Of a DNA stretch of 64,000 bases, positions 15,439-24,420 are shown one piece after another (positions within the stretch are counted from its first letter, which is position 1; each line of letters begins with the position of its first letter). Origin of the DNA: Pseudomonas sp. IPO3778 (GTDB lineage Bacteria > Pseudomonadota > Gammaproteobacteria > Pseudomonadales > Pseudomonadaceae); assembly GCF_013386825.1 (NCBI RefSeq), contig NZ_JACARC010000032.1, positions 1-64,000 on the forward strand. The letters run 5' to 3'. A program made the translations under genes and the position numbers. The notes under the pieces were generated by a model. That model was not told the DNA's origin and did no database searches. It saw only the letters and a program-made list of their open reading frames with translations.

Positions 15439-16146
15439 TTAAAAGGAGGGGGCTTGTTTGCGACGTTTCCACTGGCCAAGGCGCTCCTGCAAGGCCTTGG
15501 GGCTGTCGATCTGCTGCTGCCGCGCGCGGCTGAACAGAATCAACATCAACTCCGCCGTCGCCAGCGCATCGGCACTGGCATGGTGACGCTCACCCACCTG
15601 CAGCTTGAAATGCCCGATCCAGTCATCCAGCCCGGCTTCGCGGATGTTCGCGTCGGGGCACAGCAGCGGGGCGATGTCGGCCACGTCCAGAAAGGTGTGG
15701 GTCAGGCGATAGCCCAGGCTGTCCTTGAGGGCCCGGCAGAGCATGTGTTGATCAAAGGGCGCATGGAACGCCAGCAACGGGCTGTCGCCGACAAACGCCA
15801 TAAAGTCCATCAACGCTTCAGCCGGATCACTGCCCGCCGCAATGGCGCTGGGCCCCAGGCCGTGGATCAGCACGCTGGGGCTGAGCTTGGTCTCGGCCCG
15901 TTGCAGGGTGCGTTCGAACAGTTGGGAAAAGTCCACCGCGCTGTCTTCGATCACCACCGCGCCGATGGAAAGTACTTGGTCACGATTGAGGTTCAGGCCA
16001 CTGGTTTCCAGGTCTACAACCACCCAGCGCTGGTCCCGCAGCGAACCTGCCCCCAGTTCCCGAGGTTTGGGCAGTTGCTCGACCCGACGCTGTTGCGCTG
16101 CGTCCAGGCCCGGTTTGGCTTTGCGCAGCCAGCCAAACATGCTCAC
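15439..16146 (-). CDS. DEDDh 3'-5' exonuclease (DnaQ/epsilon-like)
   Basis: A 235-residue exonuclease. Exo I is VVVDLETSGL (DxE, about residue 45), Exo II is LLAFHAPFDQHML (about 125), and Exo III is GERHHASADALATAELML with H and D (about 195). This is the DnaQ/PolC proofreading fold but without polymerase-binding extensions; the stand-alone protein may act in DNA or RNA degradation. Its start overlaps the stop of the upstream DUF294 gene by 4 bp, so the two are coupled and may act together in nucleotide or c-di-GMP-related signalling; the link is inference. Confidence 0.88.
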   Translation of the reverse strand: MSMFGWLRKAKPGLDAAQQRRVEQLPKPRELGAGSLRDQRWVVVDLETSGLNLNRDQVLSIGAVVIEDSAVDFSQLFERTLQRAETKLSPSVLIHGLGPSAIAAGSDPAEALMDFMAFVGDSPLLAFHAPFDQHMLCRALKDSLGYRLTHTFLDVADIAPLLCPDANIREAGLDDWIGHFKLQVGERHHASADALATAELMLILFSRARQQQIDSPKALQERLGQWKRRKQAPSF

Positions 16147-18065
16147 AGCTGGTACCGCAAGGTCAGGCTGCTTTGCAGGCGTTGGGCCTGGCGCAGGGAT
16201 TCACGCAGGATGCGCCGGTCGAGGTGGTTGAGGCTGTCGGGGTCGACGCGGTTGGAGTAGGGCAGGTTCTCGCGGGTTTGCAGCTGGTGCTGTTGCATGC
16301 GGGTTTGTTGAATGAAGTGATAGGCCTCTTCATAGGCGGCACCGTCGAGGCGCTCGATGACGTCCTTGGCCACCAGTTGGCGCAAGCGCTCCAGGGTGTT
16401 GTTGGCGCTGATGCCATTGGCCAGGGCCAGCAGCCGGGCACCGTCGACAAAGGGCGTGAGGCCTTGCACCTTGAGGTCGAGTGTCGCCTTGTCGGCGCCT
16501 TTGCGCGTCAGCACGAAGTCCCGGAAGCGCCCCACCGGCGGGCGCTGGCGCAACGCGTTTTCGGCCAGCATGCGCTGGAACAAACGGTTGTCCGCCACCT
16601 GATCGAGAATGCCCTGGCGCAGTTGCTCGCACCCTTGCTCATCGCCCCAAACCACCCGCAGATCAAAATAGATGCTCGAACCCAACAGGTTCTCTGGCGT
16701 CGCTTCACGAATAAACCCGGCAAAGCGCCGCGCCCATTCCGCCCGGGACAGGCACAGTTCCGGGTTGCCGGCCATGATGTTGCCCTTGCACAGGGTAAAC
16801 CCGCACAGCGCCAGGCTCTGGTTGACCTGGTGCGCCAGCGGCAACAAGCGGCCACGAATCTCGGCGGCTTCAGCGGCGTCTTTGGCTTCAAACAGAATGC
16901 CGTTGTCCTGGTCGGTATACAGCGTCTGCTCGCGGCGGCCCTCGCTGCCGAAGCACAGCCAGCTGAACGGCACGCCGGGGTCGCCCTTGTCGGCCAGGGT
17001 CAGTTCGATGACGCGGCACACCGTGTGATCGTTGAGCAACGTGATGATGTGAGTGATCTGGGTGGACGACGCACCGTGGGCCAGCATGCGCTCCACCAAC
17101 TGGCCGATTTCGCCACGGATTGCCACCAGGTTGTCCACCCGGGGCGCGTTGCGGATGGTGCGGGCCAGGTGCACCAGGTCCACCCGTTGCAGGGAAAACA
17201 GGTCGCGTTCGGACACCACGCCACACAGGCGCTGATCCTTGACCAGGCACACGTGGGCGATATGCCGTTCGGTCATCGCAATGGCGGCGTCGAAGGCGCT
17301 GTGGTCCGGCGTGAGGAAGAACGGCGCCTGGGTCATATGGCGCTCGATGCCCTGATTGAAGTCGCTGGTGCCGTCAGCCACCACCTGGCGCAGGTCCCGC
17401 AGGGTGAAAATCCCCAGGGGCGCCTTGTGCTCGTCGACGATCACGATGCTGCCCACTTGCTGCTCGTGCATCAGCGTGACGGCTTCGCGCAGCGGTGTCT
17501 GCGGGCTGCAGCTCACCGGGTGACGCATGGCCAGCTCGCCCAGGCGGGTGTTCAGCGAATATTGCGTGCCGAGGGTTTCCACGGCCTTTTGCTGGACTTG
17601 CTGGTTGACCTGATCCAGCAGGCTGCTGACGCCGCGCAAGGCAAAGTCACGAAACGCGCTGGAAAGGGCGAACAGCTTGATAAAGGCCGGCTTGTTCAAC
17701 TGCAGGCAGAAGGTGTCTTCGGCGGCTTTGTGCTCGGTGCGGGTCGCCCGCTCGCCCAGCAGCGCCGCCAGCGGGAAGCACTCACCGGTGGTGATTTCAA
17801 AGGTGGTTTCTGTCGAGTCCGGCCGCTCACCGACCACACGGCCCTGCTTGACGATGTAAAAGTGTTCCACCGGCCCGCCCGAGGGCTTGAGAATGCTCTC
17901 GCCGGGGCCGTAGAAGCGCAATTGGCACTGCTCTACCAGAAAACCCAAGTGGGCGTTTTCCATCTGGTTGAACGGCGGGAAACGTTGCAGGAATTGCAGG
18001 GTGCCGTGGATGTTCTGCAACACAGCGGTTTTCCCCGCTTGTGTGAAAGCATCAGCTTTACTCAT
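16143..18065 (-). CDS. DUF294 nucleotidyltransferase-like protein with cNMP and CBS domains
   Basis: A 640-residue cytoplasmic protein. A cyclic-nucleotide-binding-like domain (about 20-140, with FYGPGESILKPSG and ITTGECFPLAALLG) is followed by two CBS domains (about 160-290: VTLMHEQQVGSIVIVDE, IAHVCLVKDQRLCGVVSERD), then a DUF294 nucleotidyltransferase-like part (about 320-470) with the GSEGRREQTLYTDQDNG catalytic signature, and a C-terminal helical domain. Start at 18065 was chosen; an upstream ATG at 18104 adds 13 residues and neither has a strong ribosome binding site. It overlaps the exonuclease gene by 4 bp. Confidence 0.87.
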   Translation of the reverse strand: MSKADAFTQAGKTAVLQNIHGTLQFLQRFPPFNQMENAHLGFLVEQCQLRFYGPGESILKPSGGPVEHFYIVKQGRVVGERPDSTETTFEITTGECFPLAALLGERATRTEHKAAEDTFCLQLNKPAFIKLFALSSAFRDFALRGVSSLLDQVNQQVQQKAVETLGTQYSLNTRLGELAMRHPVSCSPQTPLREAVTLMHEQQVGSIVIVDEHKAPLGIFTLRDLRQVVADGTSDFNQGIERHMTQAPFFLTPDHSAFDAAIAMTERHIAHVCLVKDQRLCGVVSERDLFSLQRVDLVHLARTIRNAPRVDNLVAIRGEIGQLVERMLAHGASSTQITHIITLLNDHTVCRVIELTLADKGDPGVPFSWLCFGSEGRREQTLYTDQDNGILFEAKDAAEAAEIRGRLLPLAHQVNQSLALCGFTLCKGNIMAGNPELCLSRAEWARRFAGFIREATPENLLGSSIYFDLRVVWGDEQGCEQLRQGILDQVADNRLFQRMLAENALRQRPPVGRFRDFVLTRKGADKATLDLKVQGLTPFVDGARLLALANGISANNTLERLRQLVAKDVIERLDGAAYEEAYHFIQQTRMQQHQLQTRENLPYSNRVDPDSLNHLDRRILRESLRQAQRLQSSLTLRYQL

Positions 18066-18312
18066 ACCTATGACCGCAGTTTTTTTGTCGTTATCGTGCC
18101 TCATGGTCGACTTCTGCGCTGCGGGTGCCCATTGGACGTAAGTCTAGGTAGCGATCTGCCTTTCCATGACTAGGGAAAAACCTTACATGAATATCGTCCA
18201 AAACCCGTAGAACGCCCACTAGGAAAACTTTCCGACGAAGTGCACATTGTTCGCCCTTCCGGCGATGTCTGAGTTCTGTGCTGGGAGATTGATCAGAACT
18301 GCCGAGAAACGT

Positions 18313-18759
18313 ATGTCCGACCACGATATTTTGAGTGACGCCGAGCGCGAGGCCCTGAGTGCTGTTATGCAGGAGCCCGATTTACCCCCACAACGGGTTT
18401 TGATCGTGGATGACGACAAGGACTCTCGCGAACTGCTGGCAGAAATTCTTGGCCTGGACGGAATCCGCTGCATGACCGCAGACAGTGGCGAGGCGGCGTG
18501 GGACTTGTTGAGTTCCAGCAGTTCCATAGGCTTGCTGATCACCGACCTGCGCATGACCCCGAGCAACGGGCTGCAACTGATTCGCCAGGTGCGCGGGTCC
18601 ACCCGGGCGGCGCTGCCGATCATCATCATGTCGGGGGACGCCGAAGCGCCGGACGTGATTGATGCCATGCATTTGAGCGTGGTGGACTTCTTGCTCAAGC
18701 CCATTGATAGCGTGAAGCTGGCAAAGATGGTGAAGCGGGAGTTGGGGATGGTGCAGTAA
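18313..18759 (+). CDS. Stand-alone response regulator
   Basis: A 148-residue protein that is almost entirely a receiver domain (about 25-145): VLIVDDDKDSRELLAEIL with the acidic triad, phospho-acceptor Asp in LLITDLRMTPSNG, Thr/Ser in PIIIMSGDAEAPD and Lys in VVDFLLKPID. No output domain is present. ATG 18313 was chosen over an upstream alternative that would add 22 unrelated residues. It is divergent from the DUF294 gene and ends at a bidirectional terminator. A partner kinase is not in the window. Confidence 0.85.
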   Translation: MSDHDILSDAEREALSAVMQEPDLPPQRVLIVDDDKDSRELLAEILGLDGIRCMTADSGEAAWDLLSSSSSIGLLITDLRMTPSNGLQLIRQVRGSTRAALPIIIMSGDAEAPDVIDAMHLSVVDFLLKPIDSVKLAKMVKRELGMVQ

Positions 18760-18771
18760 AACCCGGCGACC

Positions 18772-18807
18772 AAAAAAAAGCCCTGATCGAAAGATCAGGG
18801 CTTTTTT
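18772..18807. terminator. Bidirectional rho-independent terminator
   Basis: AAAAAAGCCCTGATC and GATCAGGGCTTTTTT flank a GAAA loop. It ends the response regulator on the plus strand and glcB on the minus strand. Confidence 0.92.
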
Positions 18808-18822
18808 ATTTCCAGCGCTTGA

Positions 18823-21000
18823 TTACAGACCGTTTTTGGCCTTGAACTCCCGGCGCCGGCGGTGCAACACCGGCTCGGTGTAGCCGTTCGGTTGCTTGGT
18901 CCCTTCAATCACCAACTCCACCGCTGCCTGGAACGCGATGTTGCTGTCAAAATCGGGAGCCAGCGGGCGGTACAGCGCGTCACCGGCGTTCTGACGGTCC
19001 ACCACCGGCGCCATGCGCTTGAGGCTTTCCATCACCTGGGCTTCATTGACGATGCCGTGGCGCAACCAGTTGGCGATGTGCTGGCTGGAAATGCGCAGGG
19101 TGGCGCGGTCTTCCATCAGGCCGACGTCGTTGATGTCCGGCACTTTCGAGCAACCCACGCCCTGGTCGATCCAGCGCACCACGTAACCGAGGATACCCTG
19201 GGCGTTGTTGTCCAGTTCGTTGCGGATTTCTTCGTCAGACCAATCGGTATTCTGGGCCAGGGGAATGGTCAGGATATCGTCCACCGAAGCGCGCTCGCGC
19301 TTGGCCAGCTCGGCCTGGCGGGCGAATACGTCAACCTTGTGGTAATGCAGCGCGTGCAGCGCCGCCGCCGTCGGCGATGGGACCCATGCCGTGTTGGCAC
19401 CCGCCAGCGGGTGAGCAATCTTCTGCTCCAGCATGGCGGCCATCAGGTCGGGCATGGCCCACATGCCTTTACCGATCTGTGCACGGCCTTGCAGGCCGGT
19501 GCTCAAGCCGATATCAACGTTCCAGTTCTCGTAGGCGCCGATCCACTTCTCAGCCTTCATGGCAGCCTTGCGCACCATCGCGCCAGCTTCCATGGAGGTG
19601 TGGATTTCGTCGCCGGTGCGGTCGAGGAAGCCGGTGTTGATAAACACCACGCGCTCGCTGGCCGCCTTGATGCAGGCCTTGAGGTTGACCGTGGTACGGC
19701 GCTCCTCGTCCATGATCCCGACTTTCAGGGTGTTGCGTGGCAGCTTCAGCACGTCTTCGATACGGCCGAACAGCTCGTTGGTGAACGCCGCTTCTTCCGG
19801 GCCGTGCATCTTCGGTTTAACGATGTAGACCGAACCGGTGCGGCTGTTCTTGCGGCTGTTGTTGCCGTTGAGGCTGTGGATCGCCGACAGGCTGGTGAGC
19901 AGGCCGTCGAGAATGCCTTCCGGCACTTCGTTGCCGTCTTTGTCGAGGATCGCGTCGATCGTCATCAAGTGGCCGACGTTACGCACGAACAACAGCGAAC
20001 GCCCGTGCAGGGTCACGTCCTTACCGTCTGCGCCGGTGTAAACGCGGTCGGCGTTCATGGTGCGGGTAAAGGTCTTGCCACCCTTGGCGACTTCTTCCGA
20101 CAGGTCGCCCTTCATCAGGCCGAGCCAGTTGCGGTAAATCACCACCTTGTCATCGGCATCGACGGCGGCGACGGAGTCTTCGCAGTCCATGATGGTGGTC
20201 AGGGCGGCTTCCATCAGCACGTCTTTCACGCCGGCGGCATCGGTCTGGCCGACCGGGGTGCTGGCGTCGATCTGGATTTCGAAGTGCAGGCCATTGTGCT
20301 TCAGCAGGACTGCGGTCGGCTTGGCGGCATCGCCCTGGTAGCCGATCAACTGGGCATCGCTGCGCAGGCCGCTGTTGCTCCCGCCCTTGAGGCTGACCAC
20401 AAGCTTGCCGTCGACGATCTTGTAGCCGGTGGAGTCCACGTGGCTGCCGGCAGCCAGTGGCGCGGCTTCGTCGAGGAAGGCGCGGGCGAAGGCGATAACC
20501 TTGTCGCCACGCACCTTGTTATAGCCTTTGCCCTTTTCGGCGCCGTCGGCTTCGCTGATGGCGTCGGTGCCATACAGCGCGTCATACAGGGAGCCCCAGC
20601 GCGCATTCGAGGCGTTGAGGGCGAAACGGGCGTTCATCACCGGCACCACCAGCTGCGGGCCGGCCATGTGGGCAATTTCATCGTCGACGTTTTGGGTCGA
20701 GGCCTGGAAATCTGCGGCTTCTGGCAGCAGGTATCCGATATCTTGAAGGAAGGCCTTGTAGGCCACCGCGTCGTGGGCCTGGCCGGCGTGCGCCTGGTGC
20801 CAGGTGTCGATCCGCGCTTGAAAATCGTCGCGTTTGGCGAGTAGGGCTTTGTTCTTCGGCGCGAGGTCGTGGATGACCTTGTCGGCACCGGCCCAGAACT
20901 GGTCGGCAGTAACGCCGGTACCAGGAATGGCTTCGTTGTTCACGAAGTCGAACAGGACTTTGGCGACCTGCAGGCCACCGACTTGAACGTGTTCAGTCAT
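18823..21000 (-). CDS. glcB: Malate synthase G
   Basis: A 725-residue enzyme that condenses glyoxylate with acetyl-CoA to malate in the glyoxylate shunt. The family block [12 protein letters not shown] near residue 270, the LMKGDL segment, [10 protein letters not shown] near 395, and the [17 protein letters not shown] block near 430 are clear, as is the C-terminal [11 protein letters not shown] segment. Length matches the monomeric G isoform (about 720-725). [11 protein letters not shown] at 21000 is preferred over an ATG-less upstream extension. The gene stands alone, as in other pseudomonads. Confidence 0.95.
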   Translation of the reverse strand: MTEHVQVGGLQVAKVLFDFVNNEAIPGTGVTADQFWAGADKVIHDLAPKNKALLAKRDDFQARIDTWHQAHAGQAHDAVAYKAFLQDIGYLLPEAADFQASTQNVDDEIAHMAGPQLVVPVMNARFALNASNARWGSLYDALYGTDAISEADGAEKGKGYNKVRGDKVIAFARAFLDEAAPLAAGSHVDSTGYKIVDGKLVVSLKGGSNSGLRSDAQLIGYQGDAAKPTAVLLKHNGLHFEIQIDASTPVGQTDAAGVKDVLMEAALTTIMDCEDSVAAVDADDKVVIYRNWLGLMKGDLSEEVAKGGKTFTRTMNADRVYTGADGKDVTLHGRSLLFVRNVGHLMTIDAILDKDGNEVPEGILDGLLTSLSAIHSLNGNNSRKNSRTGSVYIVKPKMHGPEEAAFTNELFGRIEDVLKLPRNTLKVGIMDEERRTTVNLKACIKAASERVVFINTGFLDRTGDEIHTSMEAGAMVRKAAMKAEKWIGAYENWNVDIGLSTGLQGRAQIGKGMWAMPDLMAAMLEQKIAHPLAGANTAWVPSPTAAALHALHYHKVDVFARQAELAKRERASVDDILTIPLAQNTDWSDEEIRNELDNNAQGILGYVVRWIDQGVGCSKVPDINDVGLMEDRATLRISSQHIANWLRHGIVNEAQVMESLKRMAPVVDRQNAGDALYRPLAPDFDSNIAFQAAVELVIEGTKQPNGYTEPVLHRRRREFKAKNGL

Positions 21001-21485
21001 TGCTTGCCTCACTCTGCGGAGCTTATGCGCTTTTCAGCTTTTCAATTTACCAATGAAGCCTCTGGCCATGTAAACCGCGAATACCCCGCACCAGTACATG
21101 CCGTTGAAGGCGGCTGGGCGGGCTGCGTCGCGGTGCGTGGTTGCCTTGGCAGACATCGACCTAACGTTATGTAGTGCGCGATTGGGCATACTACATGATG
21201 AGTTGCGGTTGTGAAAATTAGACTAAATACGTCGTTTAGCGACCCACTTTGGTCATACGGTCACAGCGGGGTACGGGATGTTCTCAAAAAACTATTGGAT
21301 TGTTCCAGATAAATATAAAAATGGTACACGATTTGTTTTCGCGGGCGCCTGCGTCCACCTTGTAGGAGCGAGCTTGCTCGCGAAGGTCGTTAACGGTAAC
21401 GCGGGAAAGCTGACACCCAACGGTGCTCTCACGTTCTTCGCGAGCAAGCTCGCTCCTACAAGAAGCCGAACAAGAGGACGACACC
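21001..21485. other. 485-bp intergenic region upstream of glcB and the gcvR-like gene
   Basis: No credible gene. It holds a dyad ATGTAGT (21169-21175) and ACTACAT (21190-21196) with a 14-bp spacer, a smaller dyad CTAAA...TTTAG near 21222, an AT-rich patch at 21290-21340 and a REPIN at 21361-21460. The dyad is about 170 bp upstream of glcB and may be an operator. The AT-rich patch looks like promoter sequence for the plus-strand gene. Confidence 0.5.
21361..21460. repeat. REPIN, copy 3 of the GTAGGAGCGAGC type
   Basis: TGTAGGAGCGAGCTTGCTCG starts at 21361 and its inverse ends at 21460, the same 100-bp size as the two copies around the GST gene. The interior differs more from those two. It ends 26 bp before the gcvR-like start codon. 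Confidence 0.9.
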
Positions 21486-22004
21486 ATGGACCATCTCGTA
21501 CTGACTGTCATCGCCCCGGACAAACCCGGGGTGGTTGAGCGCATCGCCCAATGCATCGCCTCCCACGGTGGCAACTGGCTGGAAAGCCGCATGGCGCACA
21601 TGGCCGGGCAGTTTGCCGGGATTTTGCGCGTGAGCGTGCCGGCGGAAAATCGCCTGGAGTTGATTGGGGCATTGGAAGACTTGTCCACCCACGGCATTCG
21701 CGTGCTGTTGGGGGAAAGCAATTCCCTGGCCCCCAGTGAGTCGCAACCGATCGCGATGGCGCTGGTGGGCAACGACCGGCCGGGGATCGTCCGCGACATC
21801 ACCGCGCTGCTCAGCAAGCAAGGTGTCAACCTGGAGCGCTTGATCACCGACGTGCGCCCGGCGCCGATGAGCAGCGACCTGCTGTTCCACGCCGAAGCCT
21901 TGCTGGCGGTGCCGCTGACGCTGCCGTTGGAGACCTTGCAAGCCGCGCTGGAAACCCTGGCGGATGACCTGATGGTGGAACTGGAGCTACGCAGCGAGGA
22001 ATAG
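21486..22004 (+). CDS. Tandem-ACT regulatory protein, GcvR-like
   Basis: A 172-residue protein made of two ACT domains: about 1-80 (DHLVLTVIAPDKPGVVERIA) and about 88-170 (MALVGNDRPGIVRDITALLS). This is the architecture of GcvR, which in enteric bacteria restrains the activator GcvA in a glycine-dependent manner. Pseudomonads carry several such proteins and no gcv genes are adjacent, so the target is uncertain. A REPIN sits directly in front of its ribosome binding site region. Confidence 0.83.
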   Translation: MDHLVLTVIAPDKPGVVERIAQCIASHGGNWLESRMAHMAGQFAGILRVSVPAENRLELIGALEDLSTHGIRVLLGESNSLAPSESQPIAMALVGNDRPGIVRDITALLSKQGVNLERLITDVRPAPMSSDLLFHAEALLAVPLTLPLETLQAALETLADDLMVELELRSEE

Positions 22005-22163
22005 TTGCCCACAAGGTTATGCATGGAAATCTTGCATGGGCCTGTGGATAACCTGTAGAGACCCGCGCCCAGCCCACGCGGGCCGTGGCTCTTCGCCGGT
22101 TGAGCAAAAAACGAGCAGTTTCAAGGGCTTGTGCACAAACGCCGGGGACCAGGCTGTGGATAA
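22005..22163. other. Cluster of DnaA-box-like sequences between gcvR-like gene and rarD
   Basis: Two perfect DnaA boxes (TTATCCACA read on the minus strand) lie at 22043-22051 and 22155-22163, exactly 112 bp apart, both within CTGTGGATAACCT. TTGTGCACA at 22129-22137 matches TTATnCACA at 8 of 9 and TTGCCCACA at 22005-22013 at 7 of 9. No gene is visible in this gap. Confidence 0.5.
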
Positions 22164-22226
22164 CCTTGGGGTGAATGCCTGCAAGCCAAGCCGGCTGTGG
22201 CTTGCAGGGGTTTGTACGTTATTTGA

Positions 22227-23111
22227 TCAGTTTTTCCGCACGGTCAGCCAGGCGTCAAGGCTGTAGACCACCAGCCCGGCCCAGATAAAGCAGAAGGCGA
22301 TCAGTGTGGCGGGCGCCAAGTGTTCGTTGAACAACAGCACCGCTTCCAGCAGCACCAGGGTGGGCGCCACGTATTGCAGGAAGCCCAGGGCGGTGTAGGG
22401 CAAATGCCGCGCGGCGGCGTTGAAACACACCAACGGGATCAGCGTCACCGGGCCGGCGGCTACCAGCCACCACGCCTCAGACGTGCTCCAGAACGCCATC
22501 TGCGCGCTGTGTGCAGACGGGTTGAACAGCAGCCATGCGATGGCGATCGGTACCAGCATCCAGGTTTCCACCACCAGCCCGGGCAACGCCTTGACCGGCG
22601 CCTGTTTGCGGATCAACCCGTAGAACCCAAAGGTCGCCGCCAGTACCAGCGACACCCACGGCAGACTGCCCACTTGCCATACCTGTTGCGCCACGCCGAC
22701 CGCCGCCAAGCCTACGGCCACCCATTGCAGACGGCGCAGGCGCTCGCCCAGGATCACCATGCCGAGCAGTACGTTCACCAGCGGGTTGATGTAGTAACCC
22801 AGGCTGGCCTCCAGCATGCGGCCGCTGTTCACCGACCACACATACGTCAGCCAGTTGGCCGCGATCAACGTGCCGCTCAGGGCCAGGATCGCCAGGCGCT
22901 TGGGGTTGTCCCGCAGTTCACGGAACCAGCCAGGGTGTTTCCACACCATCAGCAACACACTGCCGAACAGCGCCGACCACAGCACGCGGTTGACGATGAT
23001 TTCTGCGGCGGGAACGCTGGCGATGGCTTTGAAGTAGATCGGGAACAGGCCCCAGATGACGTAGGCACTCAGGCCCAATATGTACCCGCGACGGGGGTTG
23101 GCGGCTTGCAT
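22227..23111 (-). CDS. rarD: RarD-type EamA transporter
   Basis: A 294-residue membrane protein with ten predicted helices in two EamA repeats. Motifs typical of RarD are GYILGLSAYVIWGLFPIYFK at the start, LTYVWSVNSGRMLEASLGYY and INPLVNVLLGMVILGERLRR in the middle. ATG 23111 has AAGGA at good spacing; an upstream start would add 12 residues. Known of the family: permeases of the drug/metabolite superfamily, named for a chloramphenicol phenotype; the substrate is not established. Confidence 0.9.
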   Translation of the reverse strand: MQAANPRRGYILGLSAYVIWGLFPIYFKAIASVPAAEIIVNRVLWSALFGSVLLMVWKHPGWFRELRDNPKRLAILALSGTLIAANWLTYVWSVNSGRMLEASLGYYINPLVNVLLGMVILGERLRRLQWVAVGLAAVGVAQQVWQVGSLPWVSLVLAATFGFYGLIRKQAPVKALPGLVVETWMLVPIAIAWLLFNPSAHSAQMAFWSTSEAWWLVAAGPVTLIPLVCFNAAARHLPYTALGFLQYVAPTLVLLEAVLLFNEHLAPATLIAFCFIWAGLVVYSLDAWLTVRKN

Positions 23112-23179
23112 GCAGAATCCTTGCTTAGGCAGCGAACAAAGCCGCAATTGTAAGGATATTTGTCAGCCAGTGGGATCTG

Positions 23180-23280
23180 CTTTTCTGTGGGCGCCGGGCT
23201 TGCTCGCGATGCAGGCACCTCGGTGCATCGGTGACACCGAGGTGATGCTATCGCGGGCAAGCCCGGCGCCCACAGAAAAG
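23180..23280. repeat. REP pair of the GGCGCCGGGCTTGC type
   Basis: CTTTTCTGTGGGCGCCGGGC begins at 23180, and the unit ends with its exact inverse at 23280. The interior is also partly palindromic (CACCTCGGTG...CACCGAGGTG). It separates rarD from srkA. Confidence 0.88.
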
Positions 23281-23283
23281 CGG

Positions 23284-24258
23284 TCAGAACAGTTTCAAGG
23301 GTTCTTCATTGAGCGCCGACAACTGCTCGCGCAACGCCAGCACCTGGTCGCCCCAGTAACGCTCGCTGCCAAACCACGGAAAGCTGTGGGGGAACGCCGG
23401 GTCGTCCCAGCGCCGTGCGAGCCAGGCGCTGTAGTGCATCAGGCGCAGGGCCCGCAGCGGTTCGATCAGGGCCAATTCGCGCGGGTCGAAGTCGTGGAAT
23501 TCCTGGTAGCCGTCCATCAATTCTGACAGCTGCCCGAGGCATTCCTGGCGATCACCGGCGAGCATCATCCACAGGTCCTGAACGGCGGGGCCCATACGGC
23601 AGTCATCCAGGTCGACGATGTGGAACATCTCGTCGCGGCACATCATGTTGCCGGGGTGGCAATCGCCGTGCATGCGGATGTTCTTGTGGGGCGTGGCCTT
23701 GTAGACCTCTTCCACGCGCTTGAGCAGGTCCCGGGCGACAGACTCGTAGGCCGGCAGCAGGCTTTTGGGAATGAAATTGCCTTCCAGCAGCGTGTTCAGG
23801 GAGTCGTGACCGAAATTCTTCACCCCCAGGGCTTCGCGGTGTTCGAACGGGCGGGTGGAACCCACCGCGTGCAAACGGCCGAGCAGTTGGCCCAGGCGAT
23901 ACAACTGGTCGAGGTTGCCCGGCTCCGGCGCGCGGCCACCACGGCGCGGGAACAGGGTGAAGCGAAAACCGGCGTGCTCGAACAGGCTTTCGCCGTTGTG
24001 AATCATCGGTGCCACCACGGGCACTTCGCACTCGGCCAATTCGAAGGTGAAGCTGTGTTCTTCGAGGATCGCCTCGTTGGTCCAGCGCTGGGGCCGGTAG
24101 AACTTGGCGATCAGGGGCTCGGCGTCTTCGATGCCGACCTGATAGACGCGGTTTTCGTAGCTGTTGAGCGCGAGGATGCGGGCGTCGCTGAGGAAACCGA
24201 TGCTTTCGACAGCGTCGAGCACCAGGTCAGGGGTCAGTGTTTCAAACGGGTGGGCCAT
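23284..24258 (-). CDS. srkA: Stress-response protein kinase SrkA (YihE/RdoA)
   Basis: A 324-residue APH/choline-kinase-fold Ser/Thr kinase. SYENRVYQVG and the Lys in PLIAKFYRP bind nucleotide (about residues 35-55). The Brenner-type catalytic loop is MHGDCHPGNMM (about residue 200), and the metal-binding Asp is in FHIVDLDDCRMGPA. Length matches E. coli SrkA (328). ATG 24258 is preferred to the longer frame, which runs into a REP region. Known of the family: it protects against stress-induced killing and acts on envelope-stress and toxin pathways. Confidence 0.9.
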   Translation of the reverse strand: MAHPFETLTPDLVLDAVESIGFLSDARILALNSYENRVYQVGIEDAEPLIAKFYRPQRWTNEAILEEHSFTFELAECEVPVVAPMIHNGESLFEHAGFRFTLFPRRGGRAPEPGNLDQLYRLGQLLGRLHAVGSTRPFEHREALGVKNFGHDSLNTLLEGNFIPKSLLPAYESVARDLLKRVEEVYKATPHKNIRMHGDCHPGNMMCRDEMFHIVDLDDCRMGPAVQDLWMMLAGDRQECLGQLSELMDGYQEFHDFDPRELALIEPLRALRLMHYSAWLARRWDDPAFPHSFPWFGSERYWGDQVLALREQLSALNEEPLKLF

Positions 24259-24341
24259 GCGAACTCCTGCGCGCAGCAGGGCGCCGCGTCCGGCCGGGTA
24301 TGGTAACGCACCGGGGTCGAGATAGGTGGTGACTGTTAGTC

Positions 24342-24415
24342 CGCCATCGCGGGCAAGCCCGGCTCCCACAGGAGTACTCGGTCAACTGTGGGAGCCGGGC
24401 TTGCCCGCGATGGCG
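24342..24415. repeat. REP pair of the CGCGGGCAAGCCCGGCTCCC type
   Basis: CGCCATCGCGGGCAAGCCCG and its inverse (CGGGCTTGCCCGCGATGGCG) enclose a short loop. It lies between the phoX and srkA genes and may end the phoX-side transcript. Confidence 0.87.
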
Positions 24416-24420
24416 CCTTA

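Noticed and set aside
16173..18173. 666-residue plus-strand ORF opposite the DUF294 gene
   Set aside because: Antisense shadow with biased composition; the DUF294/CBS protein on the other strand has clear domains.
18862..20844. 660-residue plus-strand ORF opposite glcB
   Set aside because: Mirror frame of malate synthase; no motif or ribosome binding site.
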